Shown: positions 1-8,591 of the stretch, in pieces
Layout of the letters: each line of letters starts with the position of its first letter
How positions within the stretch are numbered: position 1 is the stretch's first letter
Assembly (NCBI RefSeq): GCF_040760075.1
Contig: NZ_CP142884.1
Span: forward strand, 1,302,001 to 1,366,000
Length of the DNA stretch: 64,000 nucleotides
Reading direction: 5' to 3'
Origin: Sphingobacterium sp. R2
GTDB lineage: Bacteria; Bacteroidota; Bacteroidia; Sphingobacteriales; Sphingobacteriaceae
Notes under the pieces: generated by a model
Told to the model about the DNA's origin: nothing
Databases searched by the model: none
Seen by the model: only the letters and a program-made list of their open reading frames with translations
Position numbers and translations under genes: made by a program

Positions 1-377
1 CCGATCCTTGGACTGATGCACAGATAAATGCCTTGATGCAGTTATTGACTTATTTAAAGACGACCTACAGGATTCCGCAGGCCAATTTTATAGGACATAT
101 GGATCTGGCTCCAACTCGGAAAAACGATCCATCGCGTTTTCCATGGAAAAAGTTGGCCGATCAAGGCTTCGGTTTTTGGTATGAAGACTATTTAGAGACG
201 CCTCCGGCAGACTTTAATCCAAAAATGGCATTACGTATCATCGGATACGACGTGAGCAATGTCGATGCGGCAATCAAGGCGTTTAAGATTCACTACATCC
301 AGCAGGATGTTCATACCGCTTTCATGAGTGATCAGGATCTTAAAATACTTTATTCGATCTATAAGAAATTTTTGTAG
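1..377 (+). CDS. N-acetylmuramoyl-L-alanine amidase, 3' part
   Basis: The reading frame is open to the left edge (first full codon at position 3), so the annotated piece is only the C-terminal part of the protein. It contains the motif GHMDLAPTRKNDPSRFPW, which matches the C-terminal Zn-site region of Amidase_2 (AmpD/AmiD) enzymes, where the His binds zinc and the following Asp and Lys lie in the active site. These enzymes cut the bond between N-acetylmuramic acid and L-alanine of the stem peptide. The tail after the motif (about 80 residues) resembles the peptidoglycan-binding tail of AmiD, but this is less certain. Export cannot be judged because the N-terminus is missing. It ends before a perfect hairpin at 521-557. 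Confidence 0.85.
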   Translation, partial: DPWTDAQINALMQLLTYLKTTYRIPQANFIGHMDLAPTRKNDPSRFPWKKLADQGFGFWYEDYLETPPADFNPKMALRIIGYDVSNVDAAIKAFKIHYIQQDVHTAFMSDQDLKILYSIYKKFL

Positions 378-520
378 GCAGCTAATACGCTATTTTTTAA
401 TTTTTAGACTGGATAGTAGGCTACTTTATCCAACCGGCCCGAATGACGTTGATGTACTCAAGCGTTTTGCTCATCGGGGGCAGCGGTAAATACGTCTACT
501 GCCTTCATTGTAGGGCAAAA

Positions 521-557
521 ATAATATAGCCCAATTGAGTAAATTGGGCTATATTAT
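521..557. terminator. Perfect 16-bp hairpin between convergent genes
   Basis: Arms 521-536 and 542-557 are perfect reverse complements around a 5-base loop. It lies between the amidase gene (plus) and the 582-1895 gene (minus), and so probably ends transcription from both sides. There is no long T-run. Confidence 0.6.
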
Positions 558-581
558 GAATAGTTAAAAGATAGTGTGCGC

Positions 582-1895
582 TTATACGGTTTTTACAAAT
601 TTCTCGTCGTAATTTTCAATATCAATAATATAGCCATTTTTGATCAAAAATTCAAAGAGCGGTTTGGCTTCTTCGGAAACTGGCATATTATGCGTGGTAA
701 TAATCTTATTTTCTTTTTTAAGGAGGTAAGGATAGGCGTATAGTTTCACATTTTTATTGAACATTCCCGAAATATAGGAGAGAAGCTCATTGGTGTATAG
801 TTCCTTATTATAATTATCGGAATTGAAAATATTCTTCAAATTGTAGACGTTTGTGGCAATACCGATGTGTTTGGGCTTAAAGTTACTTATAAACTCCGCC
901 AAGTGATTGTTTCTTCTAAAGTTGCTGACAATGATATTGTTTCCGGTAGCACATAATTCATCCGCTCTAGAAGCAAATTCTTGCAAATCCTGATCTGTAA
1001 TTTCATGCGTATCTTCCAAGACATTTCCCATGAGGACCTCAATTAATACAATAGTATCTGCATCTGTGGCTCCCGTGTTTTTTTTGAACTGTTCAACGGC
1101 AAGATTGAAAAGATCAAAGTTTGGAAGAGATTTTTGACGGTATTTGGTACGGAGTATAATAATGTTCTTTTTGTACAGGTAATCTTTGATTTGTACAGCT
1201 TTGCCATCAGGTTGAAAAATTGCAGCTTTGGCAAATCCTTTTGCAATTAGATATAAGTTAATGAGCCGTTGGTTGACATTTTCAAAGAGTGGCCCATTGA
1301 GTTTAACCAAGTCAATTTCTACAGACCCAACAGAAAGGTTGTCAACTAATGATTCAATCATCGTCTGCACATTCTCCGCGTAGTAATAAGCAGCAAATAG
1401 TAAATTGACACCAATGATGCCCAATACCTTTTGTTGCAATTGGTTGTCGCTGTCTAGGAGTCTGACATGGACAATGATATCATTGGTAGGACCGCCAACT
1501 TCGTGTTGGAATCGAAGCCCTATCCAACCGTGAGGTTCATTGGTCTTGGTAAAATTGAGTGTCGTTACGGTATCTGCAAAGGCAAAGAATTTTTTGTTAC
1601 AATATTTATCGCCGTGAAGTCTTTGCGTAAGGAGATTAAACTCGTGAGAGAGCATCTTTTTTACACGTGTTCTGCTGACATATCTTCCATCGGCCTCTTC
1701 GCCATAAATTGCATCACTAAATGCCATATCGTAAGCGGACATGGTCTTAGCAATTGTGCCTGAAGCGGCGCCTGCGTTGAAAAAGTTGCGTGCGACTTCC
1801 TGTCCAGCACCGATCTCTGCGAAAGTTCCATAAATCTCTGGGTTCAGATTTATTTTCAGTGCCTTTCGCTTAGTTTCAAAAATTTCTCTTGCCAT
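582..1895 (-). CDS. Conserved protein of unknown function (437 aa)
   Basis: I chose the ATG at 1895 (protein starting MAREIFETKRKALKINL). The longer frame would need a TTG start that lies inside the TACCTTTG promoter element at 1900-1907. The N-terminal part carries a strongly patterned stretch (EIYGTFAEIGAGQEVARNFF, then GAASGTIAKTMSAYDM and FSDAIYG) that I recognise as shared by proteins of this length in Bacteroidota. Public annotation of the family is inconsistent and I know of no proven function. There is no signal peptide and no clear membrane segment, so it is probably cytosolic. The region FFAFADTVTTLNFTKTNEPH looks like a core of the fold. Monocistronic: a terminator follows the nudix gene upstream and a hairpin follows its own end. 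Confidence 0.75.
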   Translation of the reverse strand: MAREIFETKRKALKINLNPEIYGTFAEIGAGQEVARNFFNAGAASGTIAKTMSAYDMAFSDAIYGEEADGRYVSRTRVKKMLSHEFNLLTQRLHGDKYCNKKFFAFADTVTTLNFTKTNEPHGWIGLRFQHEVGGPTNDIIVHVRLLDSDNQLQQKVLGIIGVNLLFAAYYYAENVQTMIESLVDNLSVGSVEIDLVKLNGPLFENVNQRLINLYLIAKGFAKAAIFQPDGKAVQIKDYLYKKNIIILRTKYRQKSLPNFDLFNLAVEQFKKNTGATDADTIVLIEVLMGNVLEDTHEITDQDLQEFASRADELCATGNNIIVSNFRRNNHLAEFISNFKPKHIGIATNVYNLKNIFNSDNYNKELYTNELLSYISGMFNKNVKLYAYPYLLKKENKIITTHNMPVSEEAKPLFEFLIKNGYIIDIENYDEKFVKTV

Positions 1896-1899
1896 GATG

Positions 1900-1907
1900 C
1901 AAAGGTA
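1900..1907 (-). promoter_or_regulatory. Bacteroidota -7 element TACCTTTG, 4 bases from the ATG
   Basis: It matches TAnnTTTG, the -7 consensus used by the primary sigma factor of Bacteroidota. Only CATC separates it from the ATG at 1895, so the transcript would start at or within a few bases of the start codon. Confidence 0.55.
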
Positions 1908-1959
1908 CAAAAATCAAAAGGCTAGTGAAAATTAAAGTATGAAGGAAAAAAACAGAATA

Positions 1960-1995
1960 AAATTAGGCTTGTTTTATAACAAGCCTAATTTATTG
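1960..1995 (-). terminator. Terminator of the phosphohexomutase-nudix operon
   Basis: Arms 1960-1973 and 1978-1991 pair perfectly over 14 bp around a 4-base loop. On the minus strand the stem runs into a T-rich stretch. The stop codon of the nudix gene (1974-1976) sits in the loop, so the last codons form part of the stem. Confidence 0.75.
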
Positions 1996-2516
1996 AAAGC
2001 GTAGAATAAAGCGCTAGTGTGTAATGCCTGACTGAATTTGTTGTTCAATAGCATTTCTTTTGCCTCTTCGAGTGGGATAAGATAGACGTCGATTTCTTCG
2101 TGCTCATCCAATGCCTGTTCCTGAACTTTTTTACCTCCTGTCATTAGGTAGGTATAGGTAATATTACCACTAGTGGCGGGGTTGGCATAAAGCGTGGCGA
2201 TCTCTTCCATCTTGTCAAATGCATAGCCTGTTTCTTCGAGCATCTCGCGCACAGCTGCATTCTTGGGGTCTTCTCCGGGTTCTGTCGTTCCTGCTGGAAT
2301 CTCCACTGAAATAATGCCTGCTCCGTGGCGGTATTGTTTAATGACCAGGAGCTCATTCTCCTCGGTAATTCCAACCATGTTTACCCAATCTGGATATTCC
2401 AGCACATAATAATGGTCGTTTATTCTTCCGTCAGGGAGCTCGCATGCATCTCTTCGCAAAGTTGCCCAAGGTTCTCTATAGATATATTCAGAAGATAATA
2501 GTTTCCACTTTTCCAT
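1974..2516 (-). CDS. Nudix hydrolase (ADP-ribose pyrophosphatase-like)
   Basis: A 180-residue cytosolic protein with a complete Nudix box: Gly76, Glu82, then REMLEETGY at residues 90-98. The Glu residues of this box bind the metal that drives hydrolysis of a nucleoside diphosphate linked to another group. The length and the sequence VEIPAGTTEPGED before the box resemble ADP-ribose/NDP-sugar pyrophosphatases, but the substrate cannot be set from sequence. Its ATG overlaps the TAA of the upstream phosphohexomutase gene by one base (TAATG), which suggests translational coupling. The pairing with a sugar-phosphate mutase would fit turnover of sugar nucleotides (inference). Confidence 0.9.
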   Translation of the reverse strand: MEKWKLLSSEYIYREPWATLRRDACELPDGRINDHYYVLEYPDWVNMVGITEENELLVIKQYRHGAGIISVEIPAGTTEPGEDPKNAAVREMLEETGYAFDKMEEIATLYANPATSGNITYTYLMTGGKKVQEQALDEHEEIDVYLIPLEEAKEMLLNNKFSQALHTSALFYAFNKLGLL

Positions 2517-4252
2517 TAGTTTACAATATCTTTCATCATACGGTCTACCTTCTCTTCTAAAGCTTTTTGTACATCGGCATAGTCTGCGGTATCCTTTAAG
2601 TTTTCTTTCACTGAACAGTAGAATTTGATTTTAGGCTCAGTACCCGATGGGCGCGCCGAAATCACGTCACCGTCTACTGTTATGAACTGCAGTACATCCG
2701 ATTTAGGCAATGCGATCGCAGTTTCCTCGCCCGTACGCATATCGGTGGTTTGGGACAGTTGATAATCACGGATTTCCTTAACCTGAACACCTCCGAGGCT
2801 AGTTGGTAAATTAGCGCGTAATCCCGACATCATCGCCTGAATTTCTTCAGCTCCAGCTTTTCCTTTTTTTGTTAAAGAAATCAGTTTTTCCTGGTAGCAG
2901 CCAAATTCCTTATAGATATCCATGAGCACCTCATAGACTGTTTTGCCTTTTGATTTGAAATAGGCGGTCATCTCGGCCAAAAAAGCACAGGCGTTGGGAG
3001 CATCCTTGTCGCGTACAAGATCACCGACAAGGTAACCATAGCTTTCTTCCCCGCCCGCCAGATAGTTTGCTGAATCGCCTAATTTGGTCATCAGTTCGCC
3101 AATATATTTAAAACCAGTGAGCGTTTCATAACAGGGCACGCCAAAATGTTCTGCAATGTCTGCCTCCAGATTTGTTGTCACAATCGTTTTAACAATATAT
3201 GGATTTGATCCCAGCTGCTTAAGATCACTTTTAGCGCTAAGGACGTAGTAGATCAATAAACTACCGATCTGATTACCGTTGAGCAGCTGAAACTGTCCCT
3301 TGTTATTTTTTACGGCAATTCCCACACGGTCAGCATCCGGGTCTGTTGCCAACACAAGATCGGCATCAATTTCTTCCCCTTTTTTCTTCGCCAAGGCCAT
3401 GGCATCTTCCTCTTCGGGATTCGGATAGATTACGGTTGGAAAGTTGCCATCGGGCGTAGCCTGTTCAGAAACAACGGACACATTTTCAAAGCCCCAGGCT
3501 GCTAGCATTTTTGGGACTATGGTAATGCCCGTGCCGTGTATCGGAGAGAAAACAATTTTTAAGTCTTTTTGCGCTAATACGGCTTCAGGATGAATGCTTA
3601 ATTTTTTATTGGCATCGATATAGATCTGGTCGATTTCTTCCCCGACGGGAATGATATTTTGCGTATTTCCGTCAAATTTGATGTCATCGACTGAACGGAT
3701 TGCATTTACTTCCTCGATTACATTTTTGTCGTGCGGGGCAGTCAGCTGGCAGCCGTCGTTCCAGTAGGCCTTATAACCATTGTATTCCTTTGGATTGTGC
3801 GAAGCCGTTAGCATCACACCGCTCTGACAGCCAAAATGACGGATGGCAAAGGACAGCATGGGGGTTGGTCGTAAAGACGTGAACAGATGCACTTTGATGC
3901 CGTTGGCTGCAAATACGTTGGCAACGAGCTGCCCAAAAGCCTGCGAATTATTGCGGCTGTCATAAGATACCGCTACCTTGATCTCCTGGTCTGGGAACTG
4001 TTTTTTGAGGTAGTTAGACAGGCCCTGCGTTGCTTTACCAATCGTGTACTTATTCATCCGATTGGAGCCTACGCCCATAATGCCTCTCAAGCCTCCGGTT
4101 CCAAACTCCAGATCTTTGTAAAAAGAATCAGTAAGTTCTGTCTCCTCATTACTGTCGATTAAATCCTGAACTTCCTGTCGAGTTCTTTCATCAAAACTGG
4201 GGGTTAACCAATCTTCGATTTTCTTTTGTATGTCTTTATCTAAATTTTTCAT
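2516..4252 (-). CDS. Phospho-sugar mutase (phosphoglucomutase/phosphomannomutase family)
   Basis: A full-length 578-residue alpha-D-phosphohexomutase, of the longer type close to PgcA/PGM2. The catalytic phosphoserine is Ser151 in TASHNPKEYNGYK. The metal loop DPDADRVG lies near residue 305, the sugar-binding loop GEESYGY near 410 and the phosphate-binding loop RPSGTEPKIKFY near 545. All four motifs are intact, so it should interconvert hexose 1- and 6-phosphates (glucose most likely, mannose or glucosamine possible). It is the first gene of a two-gene unit with the nudix hydrolase. The lipoprotein gene upstream on the same strand ends 32 bases away. Confidence 0.93.
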   Translation of the reverse strand: MKNLDKDIQKKIEDWLTPSFDERTRQEVQDLIDSNEETELTDSFYKDLEFGTGGLRGIMGVGSNRMNKYTIGKATQGLSNYLKKQFPDQEIKVAVSYDSRNNSQAFGQLVANVFAANGIKVHLFTSLRPTPMLSFAIRHFGCQSGVMLTASHNPKEYNGYKAYWNDGCQLTAPHDKNVIEEVNAIRSVDDIKFDGNTQNIIPVGEEIDQIYIDANKKLSIHPEAVLAQKDLKIVFSPIHGTGITIVPKMLAAWGFENVSVVSEQATPDGNFPTVIYPNPEEEDAMALAKKKGEEIDADLVLATDPDADRVGIAVKNNKGQFQLLNGNQIGSLLIYYVLSAKSDLKQLGSNPYIVKTIVTTNLEADIAEHFGVPCYETLTGFKYIGELMTKLGDSANYLAGGEESYGYLVGDLVRDKDAPNACAFLAEMTAYFKSKGKTVYEVLMDIYKEFGCYQEKLISLTKKGKAGAEEIQAMMSGLRANLPTSLGGVQVKEIRDYQLSQTTDMRTGEETAIALPKSDVLQFITVDGDVISARPSGTEPKIKFYCSVKENLKDTADYADVQKALEEKVDRMMKDIVN

Positions 4253-4284
4253 TATCGTTAAGTTTGGCTAAAATGTACAAAGTA

Positions 4285-4968
4285 TTATGCATCGCATCCG
4301 GCATAGGCGCGGTCTATCACTGTAATAAACCATTTTTCGCCTTCTTTTGTTACATGAAAAACAAATGGTTCTTCGTGCTCATCAGAGGTCATGATGGCTC
4401 TATAACTTCTGGATTCTAAATTTCTTAGGCGCTGCATTTCAGTATTATTTATTTTGGCATCAAGAATTTCATTCATGAATTTTGCCGTTTGCGACAATTC
4501 ATTCGGTCGAGTTTTTCTATCATAATAGAATCCGAGTTTGTCCCATTTCATCGTGCCACAATCAAAAATAGGTAGTTTTCCTGACTTCAATGGTCCCTTG
4601 TATATTAACTTTTCATACGCGTGGTATTCCGGTACGGGTTTAGAAAAATTGAAACTGTTTTGATGGACATAAGAGTCTAGTGCGCCTGGGCGATAGATAA
4701 TGTAAATCCCCAGTTTGGGATGTACATACGAATTTATTGTTTTGCTGTCTTGTTCTGAATAAGCCTTTGCAAGTTTTTCGAGCACTTCTTCCAATGTTTC
4801 TGAGTTCTGTTTCTTTACTTCTTTTTCAAGAGTATCGCGTTTTTGTATCGTATCCACAGGAACTGAATCCTGAATGATTTTTACAGCTTTATCTTCTTTT
4901 TTGTTATTTCTACAGGAGATAGTCGCTGCTGTTAGACAAATAAGAATAAAGAAAAAGACATTTCTCAT
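4285..4968 (-). CDS. Putative lipoprotein of unknown function
   Basis: A 227-residue protein with a lipoprotein signal: charged start, hydrophobic stretch, and lipobox ending at Cys19 (ATISC). A charged Lys/Glu/Asp-rich linker follows (about residues 20-60), then a globular part with no motif I recognise. The mature protein should be anchored in a cell membrane, facing the periplasm or the surface. Its start lies 17 bases after the stop of the enoyl-CoA hydratase-like gene, so the two are probably cotranscribed. It may have an NTF2-like or SH3-like fold, but nothing visible decides this. Confidence 0.75.
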   Translation of the reverse strand: MRNVFFFILICLTAATISCRNNKKEDKAVKIIQDSVPVDTIQKRDTLEKEVKKQNSETLEEVLEKLAKAYSEQDSKTINSYVHPKLGIYIIYRPGALDSYVHQNSFNFSKPVPEYHAYEKLIYKGPLKSGKLPIFDCGTMKWDKLGFYYDRKTRPNELSQTAKFMNEILDAKINNTEMQRLRNLESRSYRAIMTSDEHEEPFVFHVTKEGEKWFITVIDRAYAGCDA

Positions 4969-4985
4969 GATGATTTTGTTTTAAA

Positions 4986-5750
4986 TTACTTCTTTGAAGT
5001 CAAGTTTTCGATGATTGACTTTAAAATAGAGCGTGTTGACGGAAGCCACCACTGTTCGAGAATACGCTGGATTGTCTCTTCTCTATTCTCGCGCAATTTA
5101 AGGATTATTTCCTTTCGGAAGTTCAGTTTTGATGTCGTCCAGGTTTTTTGGTTGAACTGTGTGATCTGTTTTATTTTTTTTGTTGCTGTATTGAAGAGTA
5201 TATTTGACGGAACAATATCGTCTACAAGTCCCTGATTTTTGGCTTCTACGGGAGAAAGCAATTTCCCTTCGAGCAAATTCTGATACGCATCCCTTTTTCC
5301 GATCCAAAAAGCATATAGCTCAAATATACTTTCGGGGACAATGAGCCCGACAGGAATTTCATTGAGGCCAATTACAAAATTACCCTCGGCCATAATCCGG
5401 TAATCGCAGCAAAGGGCGAGTACGCAACCTCCAGCAGGGCTGTGGCCTGATATTGCAGCAACGATTGGTTTTGGAAAGGCAGCTAAAAGCGATGTCGCTT
5501 CTAGAAATAAATTCCAAAACTCCCTAATTTGTTCTTCATCATATTGGAATAAAGTGATTAGATCGAGGCCTGCACTGAAGAAGTTTTCCTTTCCAATCAA
5601 TATGGTGCCATAGATAGCTTCATTGTGTTGGGATGCTTCCAGGGTATCGATCAGTTCCTTCAATAGTTGCGTGTCGATGGCGTTAGACTTTCCTCTGTCG
5701 AGGAAAATACTTAAAATATGATCGTCTATTGTAGTTTTAATATGTTGCAT
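4986..5750 (-). CDS. Enoyl-CoA hydratase/isomerase family protein
   Basis: A 254-residue crotonase-fold protein, the usual length. The two oxyanion-hole regions are visible: FFSAGLDL near residue 57 and SGHSPAGGCVLAL near residue 103. The position of the first catalytic Glu of true hydratases is not clearly occupied. The second region (LNEIPVGLIVPE) keeps a Glu, which is more like an isomerase or a divergent family member. The substrate is unknown. It lies 35 bases after the plug-domain gene and 17 bases before the lipoprotein gene, in a probable operon whose other members say little about metabolism. Confidence 0.85.
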   Translation of the reverse strand: MQHIKTTIDDHILSIFLDRGKSNAIDTQLLKELIDTLEASQHNEAIYGTILIGKENFFSAGLDLITLFQYDEEQIREFWNLFLEATSLLAAFPKPIVAAISGHSPAGGCVLALCCDYRIMAEGNFVIGLNEIPVGLIVPESIFELYAFWIGKRDAYQNLLEGKLLSPVEAKNQGLVDDIVPSNILFNTATKKIKQITQFNQKTWTTSKLNFRKEIILKLRENREETIQRILEQWWLPSTRSILKSIIENLTSKK

Positions 5751-5785
5751 ATTCTTGTTTTAATGATAACGATTTGTTTGCGCTG

Positions 5786-8470
5786 CTATTGTGGATTTAC
5801 CTCTATCAAATATTCGAAGTGCGCAATTTTTCCATCCATGCTTATTCCTTCTACAATTATTTTATATTTCCCCGGTTCATCCGATGTGAAAAATTCAAAC
5901 TGTGTTTTTCCGTCCTTTGAAGTAATCAGATTGGGTTCCCAGGCGATTGTCGTTCTTAGATCACGACGCAGTTCATTTTTGTTTGTCACATCGTATTGAG
6001 GCTTGAAGAAAGTTCGGTTTACATGTAATCCCTTAGGTACAATCGTAACGATTCCTGTAGGGGTATACGATGAAGAAAGCGCATCACCCGATTTACTTGT
6101 TATCACAATCACGCCATTTGCGCCATACATGCCATATATGGCCGTATTGCCGATACTACGAAGCACTTCTATACTTGCAATATCTGCTACATTAATCATA
6201 TTAATTTGATCAGCTTCAATATACATGCCATCAAGGACAATTTGCATAGGGTTACCGCCGTTCAATCCCATAGACCTCGTGCTATACGGAACACCATTTC
6301 GAAACATAACCCCAACTAATCGTCCAGAAAGGCATTGTTCCAGTGTTGTACATGCGGAAAGATCTTCAGCAGATATGACTTGATCGGCGTTTCCCGGACC
6401 ATTCAGGTTTCGGGAGTTCTTGTCAGCTTTAGTTGTTCTTACCCTATTAACCTGAACCTCTTCCAATCGAATGCTCTTCTGGATAATGCCCGCTGCTTCC
6501 AATTCGCCAAGAAATTGTTGACTATTTTTTAGTTGTGTAAGCAGATTGGTATTGATGTCATTAATCAACAGTGGTTGATCTTTACTTTTATTTGGTGAAG
6601 GGTTAAGCGGTTCGTCGATGATAATATCCACTCTTTTTTTCTCCTTGGGACCATCGCCTGTTACAATAAATTTGACACTATCGGCAAAGAACAGCTCGTC
6701 AAAAGCAAACCGTCCATTTCCATCGGTCAGTGTATCTAAACTTAGCAACATGTTGCTTGTGGGTATAATGGTTACTTTAGCGTTTGGTACAACAGCCTTA
6801 CGCGCCGTTTTCTTGACGGTTCCCGATACCGTAAGTCCTTTTTCTGGAAGAAACGATGTGGGCGCGGTATTTTCATAGCCTTTCCAATCCAATTTGCGCC
6901 AGCCTTGGATCAACATGAGGTTGTCCAAATCGTTAATCTTGATATTTGTTAAATCCTCGAAGTAATAATTGGGGCGTTCAATAAAGCCGCGAAGATCAGC
7001 TTTCAGCAAGAGTTCAGAGACAATAGACGAATAATAGCGGTCTGTTGTAGAATCCACCTTATTCAGGTTGACAACCGAAGCCGAGAGTGCGGCAACTTTT
7101 GATGTGTCACGATCGTCGTAGTGGACGTTGAGGTTTGCGGTTACCTTATCTCGGGTCGTGAAGCTAGATTTATTGAGAGCTATTGAAACGGGCAGTAAAG
7201 TTGATTCGGTATTGTAGTTAAATACAAGCCTTTCTGCAAGGGGCGCCATTTGCGCGCTCAAAATGGTTAGCTGTAATACACCGGAGGGAAGGTTTTTCTT
7301 CGGAATATTAAATAACACCTCTGGTGCATTTAATTTTTGTTTGGCAGCATGGAAGACAAGACCATTATATTGGGCAACTAAATAAATTTCTTCGCCATTG
7401 ACTAAATCATCCGTCGTGGAAAATTGGGCAGCAATCTTATCCTTTAGTGTTGAATTTACAGTTAGCACATATCCCGAGTTTAATACAGCGGGCAAAGAAG
7501 TGCTCGTTGAAGAGCCGTCTTCAAAAAATGCCGTGGCTATGTATTTTTTTCCTGTCTGCAGCAGTAGGGGGATACTTCCCATTCCCAATGAATTGGTTTC
7601 AAATTCGGCAATGGTCGTTTGGTTTTCCTCCTTTACGGTTATTTTTGCCTTTTTCCCTAAGCCTGTAGGTGTGAGAGTTTTGAAGCCTGTTTTGCATAGG
7701 ATGTTATTGACGAATTCACCGCTCTCTGGGAAAATCTGCAGGCTATTTTGGCTGTTTGGGTCAGGGATGATAAAATTTTTTAAGACACGTCTTTTGTCTA
7801 GAGAAAGGAATTGTAATGATAGCGTTCCTCCCTTAAAGTCATCTTTCAATTCAAGTGCTATAGTGCCATTTTCATTTGATTTTAATCGCCCAGATTTTTC
7901 TTTGTTATTATTCTGTTGTAGGGTATAACTAATGTTGTTGTTGATTAGGGGCGCTCCTTGGATGGTTTTGAGATTGATCTGGAAGATGTTTTCAGTTCCG
8001 TTTTTAATGAGGCTACTTTTCGTCATTACATTATCCGATCGGCCATTTGTGACAGGAATGACACGCTCATAGAAATTAGCTGTCGAGTCATTTTGCATCC
8101 ATCTGGTGAATGATCTAATTCGATAGGATCCTTCTTCCAGTGTATCCGGCAAGTTGAGGTCTCCTATGCCGAGGCCGATTGTGACCGGAATTTTGATGCT
8201 TTTAATAATTTTATTTGTGGGTGAGATCAATTCTATATTGGCTATTTTACTGATATTGCTCAAATAGTTAAAAGGAGCTGTGGTGCAGTATAATTTGAAC
8301 CAGATCGTTTCGCCTGCCGAATAGTCATTTTTATCGACATGGAGATAGATTTTTTCCTTCACGTGTTGTTCGTGGTAGGTTTCTAGCTTTTGTAGCGTTT
8401 GATCGATCTGAGCCGGTGCCAATAAAGCGAATAACAGGAAATTTATTAAAAGCAGTAATTTAGGATACAT
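5786..8470 (-). CDS. Large exported protein with MG2-like domain and barrel-less TonB plug
   Basis: An 894-residue protein with a Sec signal peptide (cleavage near residue 20). Residues about 36-150 (EKIYLHVDKNDYSAGETIWF onward) resemble the MG2 domain of alpha-2-macroglobulins. A carboxypeptidase-regulatory-like beta domain lies near 545-610. A TonB-receptor plug-like domain lies near 675-780 (SAEDLSACTTLEQCLSGRLV; VLDGMYI; GMYGANGVIVITSK). The C-terminus is a further beta domain and no 22-strand barrel follows, so it cannot be a transporter by itself. Related proteins occur across Bacteroidota without a known function; a role at the inner face of the outer membrane or in the periplasm is likely. 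It is the first gene of a probable three-gene unit. Confidence 0.8.
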   Translation of the reverse strand: MYPKLLLLINFLLFALLAPAQIDQTLQKLETYHEQHVKEKIYLHVDKNDYSAGETIWFKLYCTTAPFNYLSNISKIANIELISPTNKIIKSIKIPVTIGLGIGDLNLPDTLEEGSYRIRSFTRWMQNDSTANFYERVIPVTNGRSDNVMTKSSLIKNGTENIFQINLKTIQGAPLINNNISYTLQQNNNKEKSGRLKSNENGTIALELKDDFKGGTLSLQFLSLDKRRVLKNFIIPDPNSQNSLQIFPESGEFVNNILCKTGFKTLTPTGLGKKAKITVKEENQTTIAEFETNSLGMGSIPLLLQTGKKYIATAFFEDGSSTSTSLPAVLNSGYVLTVNSTLKDKIAAQFSTTDDLVNGEEIYLVAQYNGLVFHAAKQKLNAPEVLFNIPKKNLPSGVLQLTILSAQMAPLAERLVFNYNTESTLLPVSIALNKSSFTTRDKVTANLNVHYDDRDTSKVAALSASVVNLNKVDSTTDRYYSSIVSELLLKADLRGFIERPNYYFEDLTNIKINDLDNLMLIQGWRKLDWKGYENTAPTSFLPEKGLTVSGTVKKTARKAVVPNAKVTIIPTSNMLLSLDTLTDGNGRFAFDELFFADSVKFIVTGDGPKEKKRVDIIIDEPLNPSPNKSKDQPLLINDINTNLLTQLKNSQQFLGELEAAGIIQKSIRLEEVQVNRVRTTKADKNSRNLNGPGNADQVISAEDLSACTTLEQCLSGRLVGVMFRNGVPYSTRSMGLNGGNPMQIVLDGMYIEADQINMINVADIASIEVLRSIGNTAIYGMYGANGVIVITSKSGDALSSSYTPTGIVTIVPKGLHVNRTFFKPQYDVTNKNELRRDLRTTIAWEPNLITSKDGKTQFEFFTSDEPGKYKIIVEGISMDGKIAHFEYLIEVNPQ

Positions 8471-8579
8471 ATGACTAATGTTTCATGAAAATTAGAAAAT
8501 ATTTTTCCTTTAATCAATTTATAATTAAATATTAGTCTCATTTAAAATCAACTGATACCTTAAATTAGCATAAAAAAAA

Positions 8580-8587
8580 TATCTTTG
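8580..8587 (+). promoter_or_regulatory. -7 element TATCTTTG of purD, 4 bases from the ATG
   Basis: Exact TAnnTTTG match ending four bases before the purD ATG, so the mRNA is predicted to be leaderless or nearly so. I do not see a good TTG -33 element at the usual distance. Confidence 0.6.
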
Positions 8588-8591
8588 TGTT

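Noticed and set aside
7398..7928. 176-residue plus-strand frame inside the plug-protein gene
   Set aside because: Antisense shadow of a well-supported gene.
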